From contig JAIUCV010000002.1 in NCBI GenBank assembly GCA_026724425.1, positions 4,283,001-4,347,000 on the forward strand: a DNA stretch of 64,000 nucleotides, read 5' to 3'. A model generated the notes under the pieces. It saw nothing but the letters and a program-made list of their open reading frames with translations, did not search any database and had not been told where the DNA came from. The position numbers and the translations under genes were made by a program. This document shows, piece by piece, positions 48,001 to 60,280 of the stretch. Every line of letters starts with the position of its first letter. Position 1 is the stretch's first letter. Source of the DNA: Erythrophleum ivorense (lineage: Eukaryota; Streptophyta; Magnoliopsida; Fabales; Fabaceae).

Positions 48001-50789
48001 ATATTGACTACAAAAATCATTCTAAACTAGTTGTCAACGTTAGTGATAAGAATATAATAATAAAATAAAACATATTACTGATAATTTTAAATCAGGAAAA
48101 AATGAACGCAGTATAAGTTACAGGGAGATTAAATTTTCTCGATATTTCATCATGTTTAATTGCTTCAATAATTTCAATATCTAAAAGCAGTTGGAAATTT
48201 TATAGTATTTTATAATATTAAAACTAAAACCACAAAAATCATAGCATTTAAAAAAAAATTCACTTAAAAAATGGCTAACTTAAGAACACTTCTGGTCTTT
48301 CTAATCTCACAAAGTTTTAATTTAGCTCTCCTAGTTAAAAAATACACAATTTTGTCTTCTTTTAAAAAAAGATAATCCAATTTTTTCCTTCTAACATATT
48401 ATATATCCAAAATTTAATGTTAAACTTAATAATTTGTTAAATGGTATTTATTTAGCTGATATCTTAATTCACATTCAAATCTAGTTTCTAATTAAAGAGA
48501 CTATTAAATTTTGGATAAAGATGTAACAAAAAGACAGAATTAAATTGTTTTAAAAATAAAAGAAAATATTATTTACTTTTAAATTAAATAAATTAAATTA
48601 AAACTTTTAATCTTTTCAAATGAAAGCCCTACAATATATTTTTACGTCTTGTAAAATATTACAATCCATGTCTGGTCACGCAAAAGCTTATGAAAGTATG
48701 AAACCATAAGGCCACTCACAATAAACTTTTGTATTAAATTTGGAGTGAGGAAAGGGTGAAAAAGAAAAAAAAAACAAAAAAGGAAAAAAGAAAACTCAAG
48801 AACAAAGAGCAACAAATTCTCAAACCAGACGAAAAAATGCACTTGAAGTCTGATTGATCAAGTCAATGCTAAAAGACTCGTAAAAAAAGATTGGAGAAAA
48901 AGACAAAGAAATTGCCCATGACAGTTGGAGACAAAAGGTACACCCGACCCCAACGTTACGATTAAAACGACGGTATCCTCTTCTTCCACTAACCCCAAAA
49001 CGACGCCCCCCCAAACCACGACACAGAAGTTTACACCATGACAACACCATACGTACCTGACATGGTAATATCTTGGCATCCTGGTCCCTCTTCGCCCTGA
49101 CACATCCCCCGCGACGACTGTTGGTGAGTCTTCCCGCCGCTTACAGGAGACGTCGCCTGTGGCGTGGGTTGGAGGGAGTAGGAATCCGACGACGCGCATT
49201 CTAATACCCGAGGGCTCCCAGACGGGTACCCGAATCCGACATCGGGACTCGCTTCCACGACAACGGCGTGGTGAGACGTGTGCAGATGGAGTGGCGTATT
49301 AACGGAGAAGATATCTGCGTTGGAGAGTCTGGGAGTGGCGATGCCGACGGATGAAGATAATGTGGAGTCAGGAGCAGAGGACGTGGACCGTCGGATACGG
49401 ACACGGATACCACGGTTGTCAGTTTCGGCTTCCGTTCGAAGCGGAACGTCACGACCGTCCAGGGAGATGACGTCGCCGTCCACCTCGAATTTTATGATGG
49501 AGGCCGCCGTTGGTCCAGGAAACTGTCTTCGAATCAAAAAGGTGGCAGCTCTATATTCGAACAAGAACAGCAGTAGTGTGTACCTGAAATTAATCCTATA
49601 TGTATGATAGATAGATTATGAATGGGACTTTTTCTTAAGCAGCCATTGTCTTGCTCTAAAGTATACAAAAGTATTTTTTAGTATAATATTTATACGGCAA
49701 GTGTCATTTAATATATATTAGAGTTAACAACTCAAGATTTGAGATTATTTCTTACAACACTATTATTTCATTCTATATATTTTTTCCCACATCTGAACCA
49801 GACTTTTCTACAGATCTGTTACATTAAGTCATATATTTTGCTTCTATTACTAATTGCTTTAAATCCATAAATTGCATGTATTATTATCACTTCTCTTTCT
49901 TCCTCACTAATTTCCTAGCAACCAACATATATATATATCCTTTCTTTCCTATTACACCTCAAATCAACTTCTAAAATCCCGTGCGATGCATCGGTTAGAA
50001 TACTAGTTTAATATATATTAGAGTATTACAGAATTATCCTATTTTAGGTAATATCTTATATTACTCAAAAATCAAGGTTTTATATATTATATAGGATTAT
50101 TATGTGAGATAATAATGTATTAAATATATATTGAGATTATCTTGAATTTTATATGATAAATTCATTTATAAATGTGATAGGTATATCTATCCACAAATGA
50201 GAATTAATGAACTATAAAAAATTTAAAAAGTAGAGTATTGTTAAATTATATATAAAAAATAGTCAGTCTAGATGAGTTGTATAATTGAGTCTACATATGC
50301 AAAAAAATGGGACAGCCAAAACATTGTAGAAGATGAGTTTTGGAATATGGTAAGGTACCAGACGATAGATTGAAGCACAACAAGTTGGACCATGAGGGAG
50401 TGGGTGAAATGACCGTACATGGCTTGGAGCAAGGGAATGCCCATAACAAGAGTGTTTGGCAAAGAGGCGAGTGAGAAGAGAGTGATGAGCCAATCCAAGG
50501 TTGCGGCGTGGAAGAAGATGAGCCAAAGAGAGAGCAAGAAGAGGAGGAAGAGCTTGGACAGAGTGTCAGCTAATATAAATTTATAGTCCATTTGGTAGGG
50601 ATTATTGCCAGAAATGAAGTGGAACGAGAGAACCGGAACGGCGAACACAGCCACGAAGCGGTTTATGCCGGAACACTGGGCTGTACTAAATATCTTGCAC
50701 CATTTCACGGAAGCGTAGGCTACGAACATCGCGAAATATAGAGGCACCATTGCACTCATCACTTTGTAGAAATCACCTGATGTTATCAT
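45035..50789 (-). CDS. PIN6: PIN auxin efflux carrier, PIN6 type
   Basis: PIN proteins export auxin (IAA) across membranes; PIN6 acts at the plasma membrane and ER. Seven exons on the minus strand: 50789-50359, 49583-49057, 47557-47353, 47207-47122, 46915-46758, 46639-46563, 45101-45035. They join in phase to 516 codons plus stop. The N-terminus MITSGDFYKVMSAMVPLYFA and the first five helices are standard PIN. The loop holds VISLDGRD, RVRIRRSTSSAPDS and SNADIFSVNTPLH. It then has SSDSYSLQPTP and EKEISFREI, a pair I associate with PIN6. The C-terminal helices run from MPRALVMIILILNVIGRKLLRNPN to VTLLYYIFLGL. Arabidopsis PIN6 is 570 residues, so this loop is shorter. The exon 3 acceptor (AAAG) has a weak pyrimidine tract but restores frame and the EKEISFRE block. 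No lethal break seen. Confidence 0.9.
45884..45953. repeat. Perfect 35-bp tandem repeat in the last PIN6 intron
   Basis: The unit starting ACGCCTTTTATACATGATAA occurs twice head to tail (45884-45918, 45919-45953). It lies in the 1.46-kb intron between 45102 and 46562. Confidence 0.95.
47558..49056. other. PIN6 intron 2, 1.5 kb
   Basis: AT-rich with no recognisable inserted element. Frames within 48820-49199 are read-through of exon 2 and its antisense and are not separate genes. Confidence 0.6.
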
Positions 50790-50858
50790 CCTTTTTAATT
50801 TAGGCCTTGATAGTTAAATTGAAACACTCTTTCACAGTAATAATAAAGATAGCCTCGG

Positions 50859-50867
50859 TATATATAT
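50859..50867 (-). promoter_or_regulatory. Probable PIN6 TATA box
   Basis: CCATATATATACC on the minus strand lies about 70 bases upstream of the PIN6 start codon at 50789. Upstream sequence turns AT-rich after 51000. Confidence 0.5.
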
Positions 50868-51748
50868 GGCATTTATGTACTAGTTTGCCCTCGTCAACAT
50901 TGTTGATTTACTTGATAGGTTTTGTGCTTGGCATATAGCGGTAATCAATTACTGGTTGTTAGGGTTCATCATTGAAATGTTGCACGTTTGTTTCAGATAT
51001 TTCTTTTTGTTTATGATTTATTTTGAACGTGCATGGCAAAAGTTGGAGGCTATCCTTTATTGTTTTTGATAAATTACATTTTTTTAAGAAATACTTAAAT
51101 TACTAGATCTTTAATTTTATTTGTTTTGAAAAATTATTCTTTTTTCTTTAGAATTAAAAAGTTGTGATACATAACTTTTTTACAATATAAAATAAGCTAC
51201 ACTATTATCTCTATTTTAATCAAAATATTTTTATATTTATTATTTATTTAATATAACAAATATTAATTATATATTTAATCAATATAGAATAATTATTTTT
51301 AATTGAAAATAAATTAAATTTAAAATTTTAATACAAATTAAATAATATTAAAATAGAAATTTAAGAAATAAGTTATATTTTTAATAAAAAAGTAATATTA
51401 TATTTGAAGTTATTTTAATCTTTTTCTTTTTCTTTAAAAGAAGTTTGTGTAAATTTTTATAATAAAAAAATATTTAATTTGAATTATACGAGAAAGTAAT
51501 TTACCTCTTGTTTTATATGTAGATATATATATATATATATATATTAGAGCTACCCAAAACTATTTTAGGGACAGAAACTTTATCAATGTCCTTTTTCTGT
51601 CCTGTAATGGTTGCGACAGCTGTATACTGGATTGTCTCACGATATTATCTCTTTTAATTCGTACTATACCAGGTAAGGTTGAAAAGGAGGAGAGAAAAAA
51701 AAAACCTACCAGTGCTAACAACAAACCGAGCTGGGCGATGAGTTCTGA

Positions 51749-51809
<61 letters not shown>

Positions 51810-53536
51810 TTAACTGTTGAATATAAATGCGTTATTTTTATTTCTATCAATATATGCTCCCATTTAATATTAAAAATTTAACAATGAAATTTCTATTTTC
51901 AAACTTTGATCGTATCTCTAATTTTAGTAATTTTTTACTATTTCTTTAAGTGCCAAGCCTCATAACATCAATTATGTCAATTCTTTCGTTAGAAAATTGG
52001 AGTTTGTGTTACTTGCTCCAAAAAGAAAATATATAGTACTTCATGAGATTGTTACATCACATAATTTTATTTCAAAATATAATAATATAAAGTAATATAT
52101 TACTTTGGTATGTTATATTCGAAAAAGTAAATAAGTATGATTATTACAAATTGAAATCCGGAAAGGTAGCAACAGAAAATACACAAAACGGTTACTCCTT
52201 TCGATACATGATTGATTGCTTTGCAAGTTTTCCAATACACTTAACTATTTTATTTTGTGTTCAATTATGGAAATTAGAACTCCTCGCACACAAAATTTAA
52301 TCAAAGGGGATAGAGTTGAGTTGATAAACTCATATATTCCATCAGTACTATAAACATGAATTTCAAAGTGCCTCGAGAAGTATTATTATAAACACTGCTT
52401 TAAAGTCGGTGGTTTGGTACCCATTGCCACCAAGCTACAATAGTATTATCCGAATTCAGGACGGACAACGCCAGCCAAATCACTTCTTAATAGTCCTATG
52501 CCGTCAGAACACTCAATATTGTTACAGTATAAAGTATAAACGTGTAGTAAAATTAAAAGCTCATGTGAGTCATCCTTCTTCACTTATCTATGTTTGTCTC
52601 ACCAAAGTTTCCTGGAAGCTTTTCGAGGATTGGTAATGGTAAATAGAGAGATACATGAAAACCCAGTCCCATTTGTCATTTTGCGGCTACCTTTTTGTTA
52701 GTGAAACAGTTCCATTAGAATCTAAGAACGTGTGATGCTGGAATATATTTAAGAAAATAACAATCCCTTTGGTCTCTGCTAGCTGTAGCTCTTCAACAAG
52801 AAAAACCAACCAAAACAAACGCTCAACCTCCGTTTGTGTCCGCTTAATTAGAATCACGACAAGGGCAGATAATTAAGTTGTTGTTCTATTTGTGATTTCA
52901 TACGAGGAACACTAAATTCACCAAATTACAGAAAATTAATAATGTACGGAAGTTTTTTTTTTTCCTTCCTTTATTTCATTGGACAGAGAGATGTACGGAT
53001 CTACATATAGTTAAGGGCTAAGTTAATAAGATTTTAATTTGTTTGCCACCAAAGCCCTGCAGAGTGAATAGGATAAGTTGTTTAGATATGAAAGAGAAAG
53101 AGAAGAGAGCGAAAGTGTGTGGTGAGTGGGGGAAGCAGTGTTGGTTATTATGCGGCAAAACTTGTCCCATTTGGTATTTGTTTTTTATGATGTTTGTTTG
53201 ATAGCGAGAGAATAATGGCTTGCGAAGGGTGGACACGATTAGACAATATCATCTTTGGTTAAAAGTCTGTCGTCTGCAGTTGGTACATTTCACTTGGAAC
53301 CCACCACTTTCACTTGTTCCAACTCTTTTTACTTTGATTTTGAGGCGTCCAGATCCTCAACTTTGCAGGCAGAGAAGCACACTGCACCTTGCAGGAAAAA
53401 CCACGTCCATTGGCCAGTTTTAATCTCCTTCGTTCGTGACATCAACGGACCACAGCGTGCCATGCATTTAGCTACACCCAGGGCCATCTGAGCTGTCCGA
53501 TCAACGTGATCGCAGCTGTCCGTTGATGCCCCCAAA
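50868..53536. other. Intergenic, PIN6 upstream region
   Basis: No gene found. It contains (AT)n at about 51528-51543 and a long (TC)n tract followed by (TA)n at 51748-51809. The stretch 52400-53540 has mixed composition and may hold promoter sequence for the coding stretch that follows. Confidence 0.5.
51748..51809. repeat. (TC)n(TA)n compound microsatellite
   Basis: About 47 bases of TC repeats run straight into a TATATATA tract, about 960 bases upstream of the PIN6 start codon. Confidence 0.95.
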
Positions 53537-53854
53537 ATGCGCTGTTTCATGGCTGATAAGTTTTCTCAAGCTTGCATCCTTCTGTGCTTCTTCTTCTCCA
53601 TAGCTATTCTCAACTTGCATCTCAGCAGATCAATGCATCGTTCTCCAGATCTCACCCATCCTTCGAACTGTGCTTCCTCTCCGGTGTTCGTCATTCAAAG
53701 TCATTTTTCGCTTCACTCATCTTTGGAGTTGCATGTGAATATGATGATTCACCCATATTTCGTTTCGTTTCGTTTCGCAGATCTCACCCATATTTCGTTA
53801 ATTTGGCCCCCTGTTCCAGTTATACTAACTACACGAATTTGTCTCAGTCCATAA
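53537..53854 (+). CDS. Possible signal-peptide exon, unrecognised
   Basis: ATG 53537 (or the in-frame ATG at 53549, giving MADKFSQACILLCFFFSIAI) opens a frame with a clear hydrophobic leader, then LHLSRSMHRSPDLTHPSNC. The part after about residue 60 reads less like protein and the true exon probably ends earlier. It sits just before the two well-phased exons at 53848-54216 and could be the first exon of the same gene. I could not find a donor in the right phase, so the link is inference. No family recognised. Confidence 0.3.
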   Translation: MRCFMADKFSQACILLCFFFSIAILNLHLSRSMHRSPDLTHPSNCASSPVFVIQSHFSLHSSLELHVNMMIHPYFVSFRFADLTHISLIWPPVPVILTTRICLSP

Positions 53855-54216
53855 GAGAGCAAAAGAGGTCGAAAGAGAGGTACAACTGAGACAGTATATA
53901 ATTGCGCTCTTGACTCAGGAAGATTCTTCGATCCTTATTGGAAAAGAAGACTTTGAGCAAACATCACAAACCTGTTACGCTGGGTGTGATGACAACGACT
54001 TTAGCCCTGATGCCAAAAGATGGTAAGGTTAGAGTATTACAGTGTATGTAATGGCCTGTTTTGATTTATACATAGCAAGTTCTAATTCTGATATCATTTT
54101 TTTTGGGCAGGAAAGGAGAGAATGAAATTGATGGCTATCCCACCTCTGAGTGTCAAATGAAATCTTCGGGTGATTGGGGTTTCACTAAGAGATCTCCACA
54201 GCTTGCAATTGATTGA
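53848..54216 (+). CDS. Unrecognised protein, last two exons
   Basis: An exon from about 53848 (after TTTGTCTCAG) to 54022 reads HKRAKEVEREVQLRQY, then GKEDFEQTSQTCYAGCDDND and ends at Lys-Arg-Trp. GT at 54023 and a good T-rich acceptor (TTTTTTTGGGCAG) lead to 54111-54216. That exon continues in phase as KGENEIDGYPTSECQMKSSG and DWGFTKRSPQLAID before the TGA at 54214-54216. Strong splice sites, a frame kept across the junction and coding-like composition support a real gene. It is charged, with three cysteines and no membrane span. I do not recognise the family. The 5' part is unsure (see 53537). It could also be a remnant of a longer gene. Confidence 0.45.
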
Positions 54217-55744
54217 GTATCCTTATTGTTTGTGTTGTAAATCTATTTATGATGGTTTGTGTATTTGTGGAGCTTGAGTTTGCTGGATTCTACTCTTTTT
54301 TTGTGCTGTAAAGTTCTTGTGAATCTGTTTGTGTCGTGAATCAGTTTCTGATGGTTTTTGTATTTCTGGAGCTTGAGTTTGCCGAACTGTTTGTGAATTA
54401 GATTGGTCATCTGATTTTAATTTGTTGAATTGAATTGGTTAATTGAGTTGAATTGGCTAAGTTTGCTGTGTCTGTTATGCCAATATAAGTTGATCTTGCA
54501 TCCTGAACTGATATTGTAAATACAACAAAAATGGTAATGTGCATTCAATATTTGTAATGACAATACACTTGAAAGAAAACATTTGGAAATTTAAGATGGT
54601 ACAGACTGTGGTGGTTCAAACAATTCTTGAATCTTTAAAATGGTACAGGTAAATGTGGCTTCATCCTGCTGATATTGTGATACTACACAAACATGTTGGA
54701 AGCTATTATGGAAGTGCATGTCTATGCAATAGGCTGTGGAAAGCTCTTGGGCTGGTCAACTGAACTTGATCGCGACTTGTCTCTCCTTCAAAAAAACTTG
54801 TTGAACCTACATTTACATAAAAGAAAATTAATGCTGGTAACCAAAAGGTGACAAAGACTAGGATGTACTGTAAATGACAAAAATGTGGCAAGGACATTTT
54901 TTATATCTAACATTCTTTAAAAAAAAAAAAATGTTATGGCCACTCCTTTGTAATAAAGAATTCATTGTAATAAACATCAATTTCAATAAAATTGATTAAT
55001 TTGTGTTGTGTCAATCAAAGTTTTGTGATTACTTAAATTTTTTTTATTATTATGCATCTCTTGAGATATCTTTACTGAATTGCCACGCTTTTAGTGATAG
55101 CATAGGATAGTTCAACAACGCCTCAGACAAATATATCTTACATCATAAACACTATATATCCAACATAACTATATCATTTTAAAAAAAAAGTGATTTACAC
55201 TAACCGTCAACATTTTGAGTAAGAGAAGTGCTGGAGTTATTATTTCACATTGCATTTAAGGCACGGTGCTAAAGGTGATTGGTTGCAGTTGATTATTCTA
55301 AAAGAAAAAAGTTTCATTAATATTTCTTGAACATTAATCATAAAATGGATGAAGACAGATATATTCATACGAAAATGGGTGATTTTATGAATCTCTAACC
55401 ATGGAAGTTGGTCTTCTTCTTCTCAATAGATTCTTCGACCAACTCATTGGTTGATTCTTCTTCTTAATGTCATCTCTTTTTTTAAATCTCCTTGGTTTTG
55501 CAACGCACTCCATTAGCGGTGCTATGCTTACACTATTATTAGTATTTGGATTATTTAGGCCAGAACGAAGTTTTACTGTTTACTTGCTCAATTCTATCAT
55601 GTCTTTATATACTAATGAGAATATTTTTGGATAGTCAAACATCTCAATAGCTACTATTATCATCATGGGACATAGTTGTCTATATCGTTACATGCTTTCA
55701 CATTTAGGATTTGTTTATACCTTATTTCTCATTATATTATGTAT
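54217..55744. other. Intergenic, no gene supported
   Basis: T-rich 3' flank up to about 54500, then AT-rich DNA. A minus-strand frame at 54897-54706 ends in protein-like GETSRDQVQLTSPRAFHSLL, but I find no supporting exon or family. Confidence 0.4.
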
Positions 55745-57200
55745 AATGCTACTTCTTGCTTCTTTTATCCATCTCTTAAAAATATTACTTAGAGAGTTTT
55801 TTTCACATATCTCATATCATATATTTTAAAAGCATGATAACATAATATCCTAAAAGTTTCAATTTTTTTATAATTGCATGAAATTAACTGCTACTAAGAT
55901 CAAAATGAACCCTCCATTCTCCCTTTTCATTAATAATATTAACAACATAGTTAAACACTGAACCTATCTCTTTTCTCTACAACTAGACTCCATTGTTCTT
56001 GGAACAAATCAAAGATAGAGGTCATGTACATCTAAAAAAGTTGCCATAACATGGGTGAATTCTAGATAATTAATCGTAATATTTTCTATTGCAATTCAAA
56101 CTCATGTTTCAATTCATTATAACTCGTCTTCCATGTGTTCAAATTACCTAAAAAATTGATTGATGTGTAGGTCTGATTTTGTGCAACTCTTTATGTTGGC
56201 ATTCACACTCTTAGATAGGTGTATGCTCCACATCCTCAATATAAAACTATTCTTCATATGACACCACGCTTGTTTCTCTTTTATGTTATAAACTAATCTA
56301 AGTCGTGTGTTTTCATGCACATTACAAAATTCTAGCAAGTGGTTCCATGTTGCCTCATAGTGTGGTTCCTCCAAATACTTGTATATGTACTTTAAGAAAT
56401 CAGACAAAAAATGTGATTAAGCTTTTATCAAGTTTCCAATATGCTTAATACTATTTTGCATTAAATGCCATGTATATAATCCATATTTTGTCTCTGTAAT
56501 CACCTCATACAATGCTTTTACCATTGTTTGATCTTGATCAATAAAAATTATAAAACGCTTTTTTTACTTGTGTGACTCCAAGAAAGTTTCTAATGACAAC
56601 TTAAATAATTATATTATTTCATTATATAGAAATGTAGCCTTAAAAATGAAAACTCCTTTATAATTATTAAAACCTAAAAATATAACGAGTAGTCTATGAT
56701 CACAGTTGGTGCTATATGTTATGTCCAGTGACACCAGTTCACCAAAATACTCATAATTAGTTAACATTTATGCATCAATGTAGAAAATATTTGTTATCTA
56801 CTTTTCCATATCTATTTGATAAGTAGGATAAAACAACGAGTTCAATTTCTACTATTCTTGGAAATATGATAACAAATATCCAACTTTTCGTAAACTATAC
56901 TTCTTTGTCTTTTGGACTTCAGGTAACCTTTAGCATTCCACCAAGTGTAACTAAGGTTAACTCTTCCTTCGACGTGTATAATTATTAACTTAAACAAAGA
57001 TTTTTGTTGGAACTTAACATCCTCTACCAAATCTATCTTATGGGTTTGATCTTTGATTAACTTACACTGTAAAAACAACATATAAACCATTTTTTGAAGA
57101 AGAAGCAAGTGATTATTCTCCTCAGCAAAGACATTAATTTTATATTTTTCATCTTTTTGTGCAAATTCCATTTTTACTTTGCAATCTGTCCTCATTTCAA
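55745..57200 (-). pseudogene. FAR1/FHY3-related (MULE transposase) pseudogene
   Basis: FAR1-related proteins descend from Mutator-like transposases; some are plant transcription factors, others are dead transposon copies. On the minus strand, 57195-56842 begins with the FAR1-type RTDCKVKM block and INVFAEENNHLL. Near 56740 a block of the YFGELVSLDITY type marks the start of the transposase core. Near 56550 lies FIIFIDQDQTMVKAL (second core Asp), then a WHLMQNSIKH block. The frame 56407-56144 (EEPHYEATWNHLLEFCNVHE, ENTRLRL, AWCHMKNSF) follows. Near 55870-55790 there is a trace of the SWIM finger (ETFRILCYHAFKIYD). Stops and frameshifts separate the blocks, so it cannot make a protein. No TIRs were found. 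Confidence 0.8.
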
Positions 57201-57399
57201 GCTGTAGATTAGTGGTTATAAAATTTCTTTTGTCTTTTTTTTTTCACAACCTTTCTTTGCAGCAAGTATATCTATATAAAGTTACACAACCATATTTCTT
57301 ACTATTGATGAAAGTATGTTTCTTTTCACTAAAATTGGTTTTCCCAACTTCCATGCTTCCTTGATGACTCCCTAATTTGTGATATAAAAAGGAATTATA

Positions 57400-58765
57400 T
57401 TTGAGATCAAATTAGGGAGGCAAGTACTTTCTTCTTGATTAATAGAGTTAAAAATGAATTCAATCAAACAAAATAAAGAGAGTGTTTTATTGTATTATCT
57501 TTAGCAGTTTGAGCCTCACTCTATGATTGATTTCAATTTCAGAAAAAATAAAAGAAGAAAGAAAGAATTGAGAAAAGAGAAGGAAGTTGAGAAGTGAGAA
57601 AGTACAAGTGGATCAAGCATTCTTGCTATAGCGAGGATTCAACTCGCTATGGCGAGAACACACTTTTGCTATAGCGAGTGAGGTACTTCATCACAGCAAA
57701 GTCGCGAAGCATACAAATTCTAGGGAGAAACTCGTCATAGCGCAGCAGTAGCGAGAACAGCAGAAATCTGGGAACTTATGAGATCTCGCTATAGCGAGAA
57801 GCACTCCTCGCCATAGCGAGATCGGACCCTGAAACACACAGTTTAATTTAGCAAGCTAAAAAAGACGGGAAAAGGCTAGGGTTTGATGCATTCAGCATAC
57901 AGAGGAAGTTCTGGCTGACTAAGAGAGAGGAAAACGCATCAAGGATGTTGGAGAAGTTTCAATTTGATCGGGAATTCATCAATTCTATTGATTTTCCTTT
58001 CAATTAGGTGTTTCTACTTTATCTCCCCTCTTAGTTGATGATAGTTAACATGTTTGCCGAATTTGTCTGTAGATTTCAAGCCATGAGCGGCTAGAGTTTG
58101 TAATCCTTAAGGATTTTATGAACCTTTAATCTGTGGAGATTGTTTTCCCTTGTTAATTATGCGGATTATTAGAATTTATAGTGTTTAATCTGAAGTATAT
58201 TTCATTCTATTGGGTGGCCTCCTTTAGTTTGATTGTGGATTGAGTAATTAACCTTTGAAGGAAGGAAATTGCTTATAGACATTGGTTAAACAACTTAGGA
58301 TTAGATATAATCTAATTTGCACTTGAGATAGAGATATCCTCAAGGGCCCTAGGTAGTCGAAAGAAGGTCTGCACTTAATCAATTATTAACCACTCTTTGA
58401 GACATCAAGAGTGAGTGGATATAAGGGTTCAATTGGATCGAAAGACAATTGCACCTCCTTCAACCTTGACTCTAAAAATTGCCTTAAACTGTTTAATTAA
58501 AAGGGAAATAATCGACAGTTGATATAAAGGGGATTAAAATTCCTAAGGTGTTTTTAATTGCATACTTTTAATTACAACCATCGTTTATTATTTGCATTTA
58601 TGTAATTCTCATAAATCCAACTGCAAATTGATTGTTTAACTAAAATGAATATGAGAACTTTAATGCCTAATCGCCAATTGTATTAATTCTCTGAAGGAAC
58701 GACATTGATTCATCACGTACTACGTCTGCAACCCGTACACTTGCGGTGTCATATTTCAGTGAGCA
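57400..58765 (+). mobile_element. LTR-like sequence, probably solo LTR of a gypsy-type element
   Basis: This stretch is less AT-rich than its surroundings and non-coding. Its right end reads 'gaaggaacgacattgattc', 'cgtactacgtctgcaaccc', 'gtacacttgcggtgtcat' and 'cagtgagca', words typical of the end of some plant Ty3/gypsy LTRs. The left boundary is unclear and no internal domain (gag, RT) lies on either side, which suggests a solo LTR. It contains the palindrome cluster at 57622-57820. Confidence 0.45.
57622..57820. repeat. Cluster of CTCGCTATAGCGAG palindromes
   Basis: The 14-bp perfect palindrome at 57785-57798 has near copies at 57622-57635, 57643-57656, 57664-57677, 57807-57820 and partial ones at 57731-57742 and 57746-57755. 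Orientation is meaningless because each is self-complementary. Spacing is irregular (21, 21, about 60-70, then 22 bases). Confidence 0.85.
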
Positions 58766-59031
58766 TCATTCCTCTATCAAATTCTTTACCTAGCTTAGAG
58801 GTCAAATCAATATCCATAAAATGGTCTTAAAAAAAAAAGAGATATAGTTAACTGAGTTCTTCTTGTCCAGGAGATAAACAAATGAAGCAAACAAAAAATA
58901 AGCACTTATAAATTGTTTCACTTTGTATAAGTATTATGTGGTGACAAACTTTGGCATATATTAATTTTGTGGGCATAAGTATAATTAAACCCGAGTGGTC
59001 CCACTTCAACTATGTTTATTTCTCCATAGCG

Positions 59032-59066
<35 letters not shown>

Positions 59067-60280
59067 ACAGGTGGTCCCACTTTCTTTTTCAACAAGTTGT
59101 ATTTCCTTTTACTTTTAATCCAATTCCTTAACATACATAGACATAAGACTATTAAAATGCACTATTAAATTTTTCAATTCAATTTCCTTCTATGTATAAG
59201 CAAACTTGGCAATCACATATTGCCATTGCAAGTTCGAATCTGTCATGTAATTTTCTCAACACCATTTCACACAACATTGGTTAATGATTTAATATGATAA
59301 TCAATTATGAAATTAAGATTAACTTGTAGCTCCATGGCTATTAAATTTAAGGGAAACAAAAATAAAACACAATAAGACATAAAATTGATCAAAAAGATTA
59401 GTCCATACCTATAGTTCTTACTATTTCACTGTCATTCATACACCAAATACCTAATTATTTTTATGAAACATACATGATACATTATATTAACCATTATGAT
59501 ACAGTACATGATAAGTAACTACAAACCTAAACTAAAAACACAAATGAAGATGTTGCTGAAAAGATGAAGTGGAAGACAACGGAGTTTTGCTTTCTTACTA
59601 CCGTTAAATGAACATGGAGCCTAGAAAATTTCGCTGCATTGCTTTCCCGTTTAATAGAACACAACAATTGGCTAGAGAACTTGATCTACGTTTTTCTCCA
59701 ATTAATCTAGATGGATACGCACTATTTAGGGGGCAGCTGTGGGCAACTTGATCGCATCAAAGTGGACGGTGTAGATGGCCCCTAGCGCTAAGTAGAAGAA
59801 GCTCCAAAACCGATGTCATTTCTTTTAAAAGCATGACATGCTTTGCATTGGTGCCAAGTGGAGGATCCGTTTTGGACTTGGAGACCTTTATATGGAATAA
59901 TCAACGTTTATGATTAGATCTATTAGCGTTTTTGTCCTTCTAATGCCATAGTTTAAATTTAACTCAAAAAGAATTATGACATAGTATAAATTTTAATTTT
60001 TTGTAATTCTTTGTTTTGGTTTTTAGCCCAAAAAAAAAATCAACTAATAGAATCAACCTTTGAAATTTATTTAAAATATTTTTGAAACTTACAAATTTAT
60101 TTTTAAGAAATACTTTTAGATAATGCGAAACATTAAATATAATTTTGAAATTAAAATAATGTCTTGACTTTTTTATCTTTTATTAAATTTGTTAAGTTTT
60201 ATTTTTTCCTCATATCGTTTCCAAAAAAAAAACACAAATTAGAAATGACGACTTTATCCACCTAACCACTCCCCTCTTAT
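58766..60280. other. Intergenic, no gene seen
   Basis: AT-rich, with an (AT)n tract at 59038-59062 and a mixed patch at 59560-59900 that I cannot identify. The word 'gttcgaatct' near 59232 is not part of a tRNA fold. Confidence 0.5.

Noticed and set aside
49031..49564. A 177-codon minus-strand frame as a separate gene
   Set aside because: It is exon 2 of the PIN6-type gene; it reads past the donor at 49056 before stopping.
57622..57820. CRISPR-like array
   Set aside because: The motif is a self-complementary 14-mer with irregular spacing in plant nuclear DNA, without uniform repeats and spacers.
59215..59260. tRNA gene suggested by 'gttcgaatct'
   Set aside because: No acceptor stem or D and anticodon arms can be folded around it.
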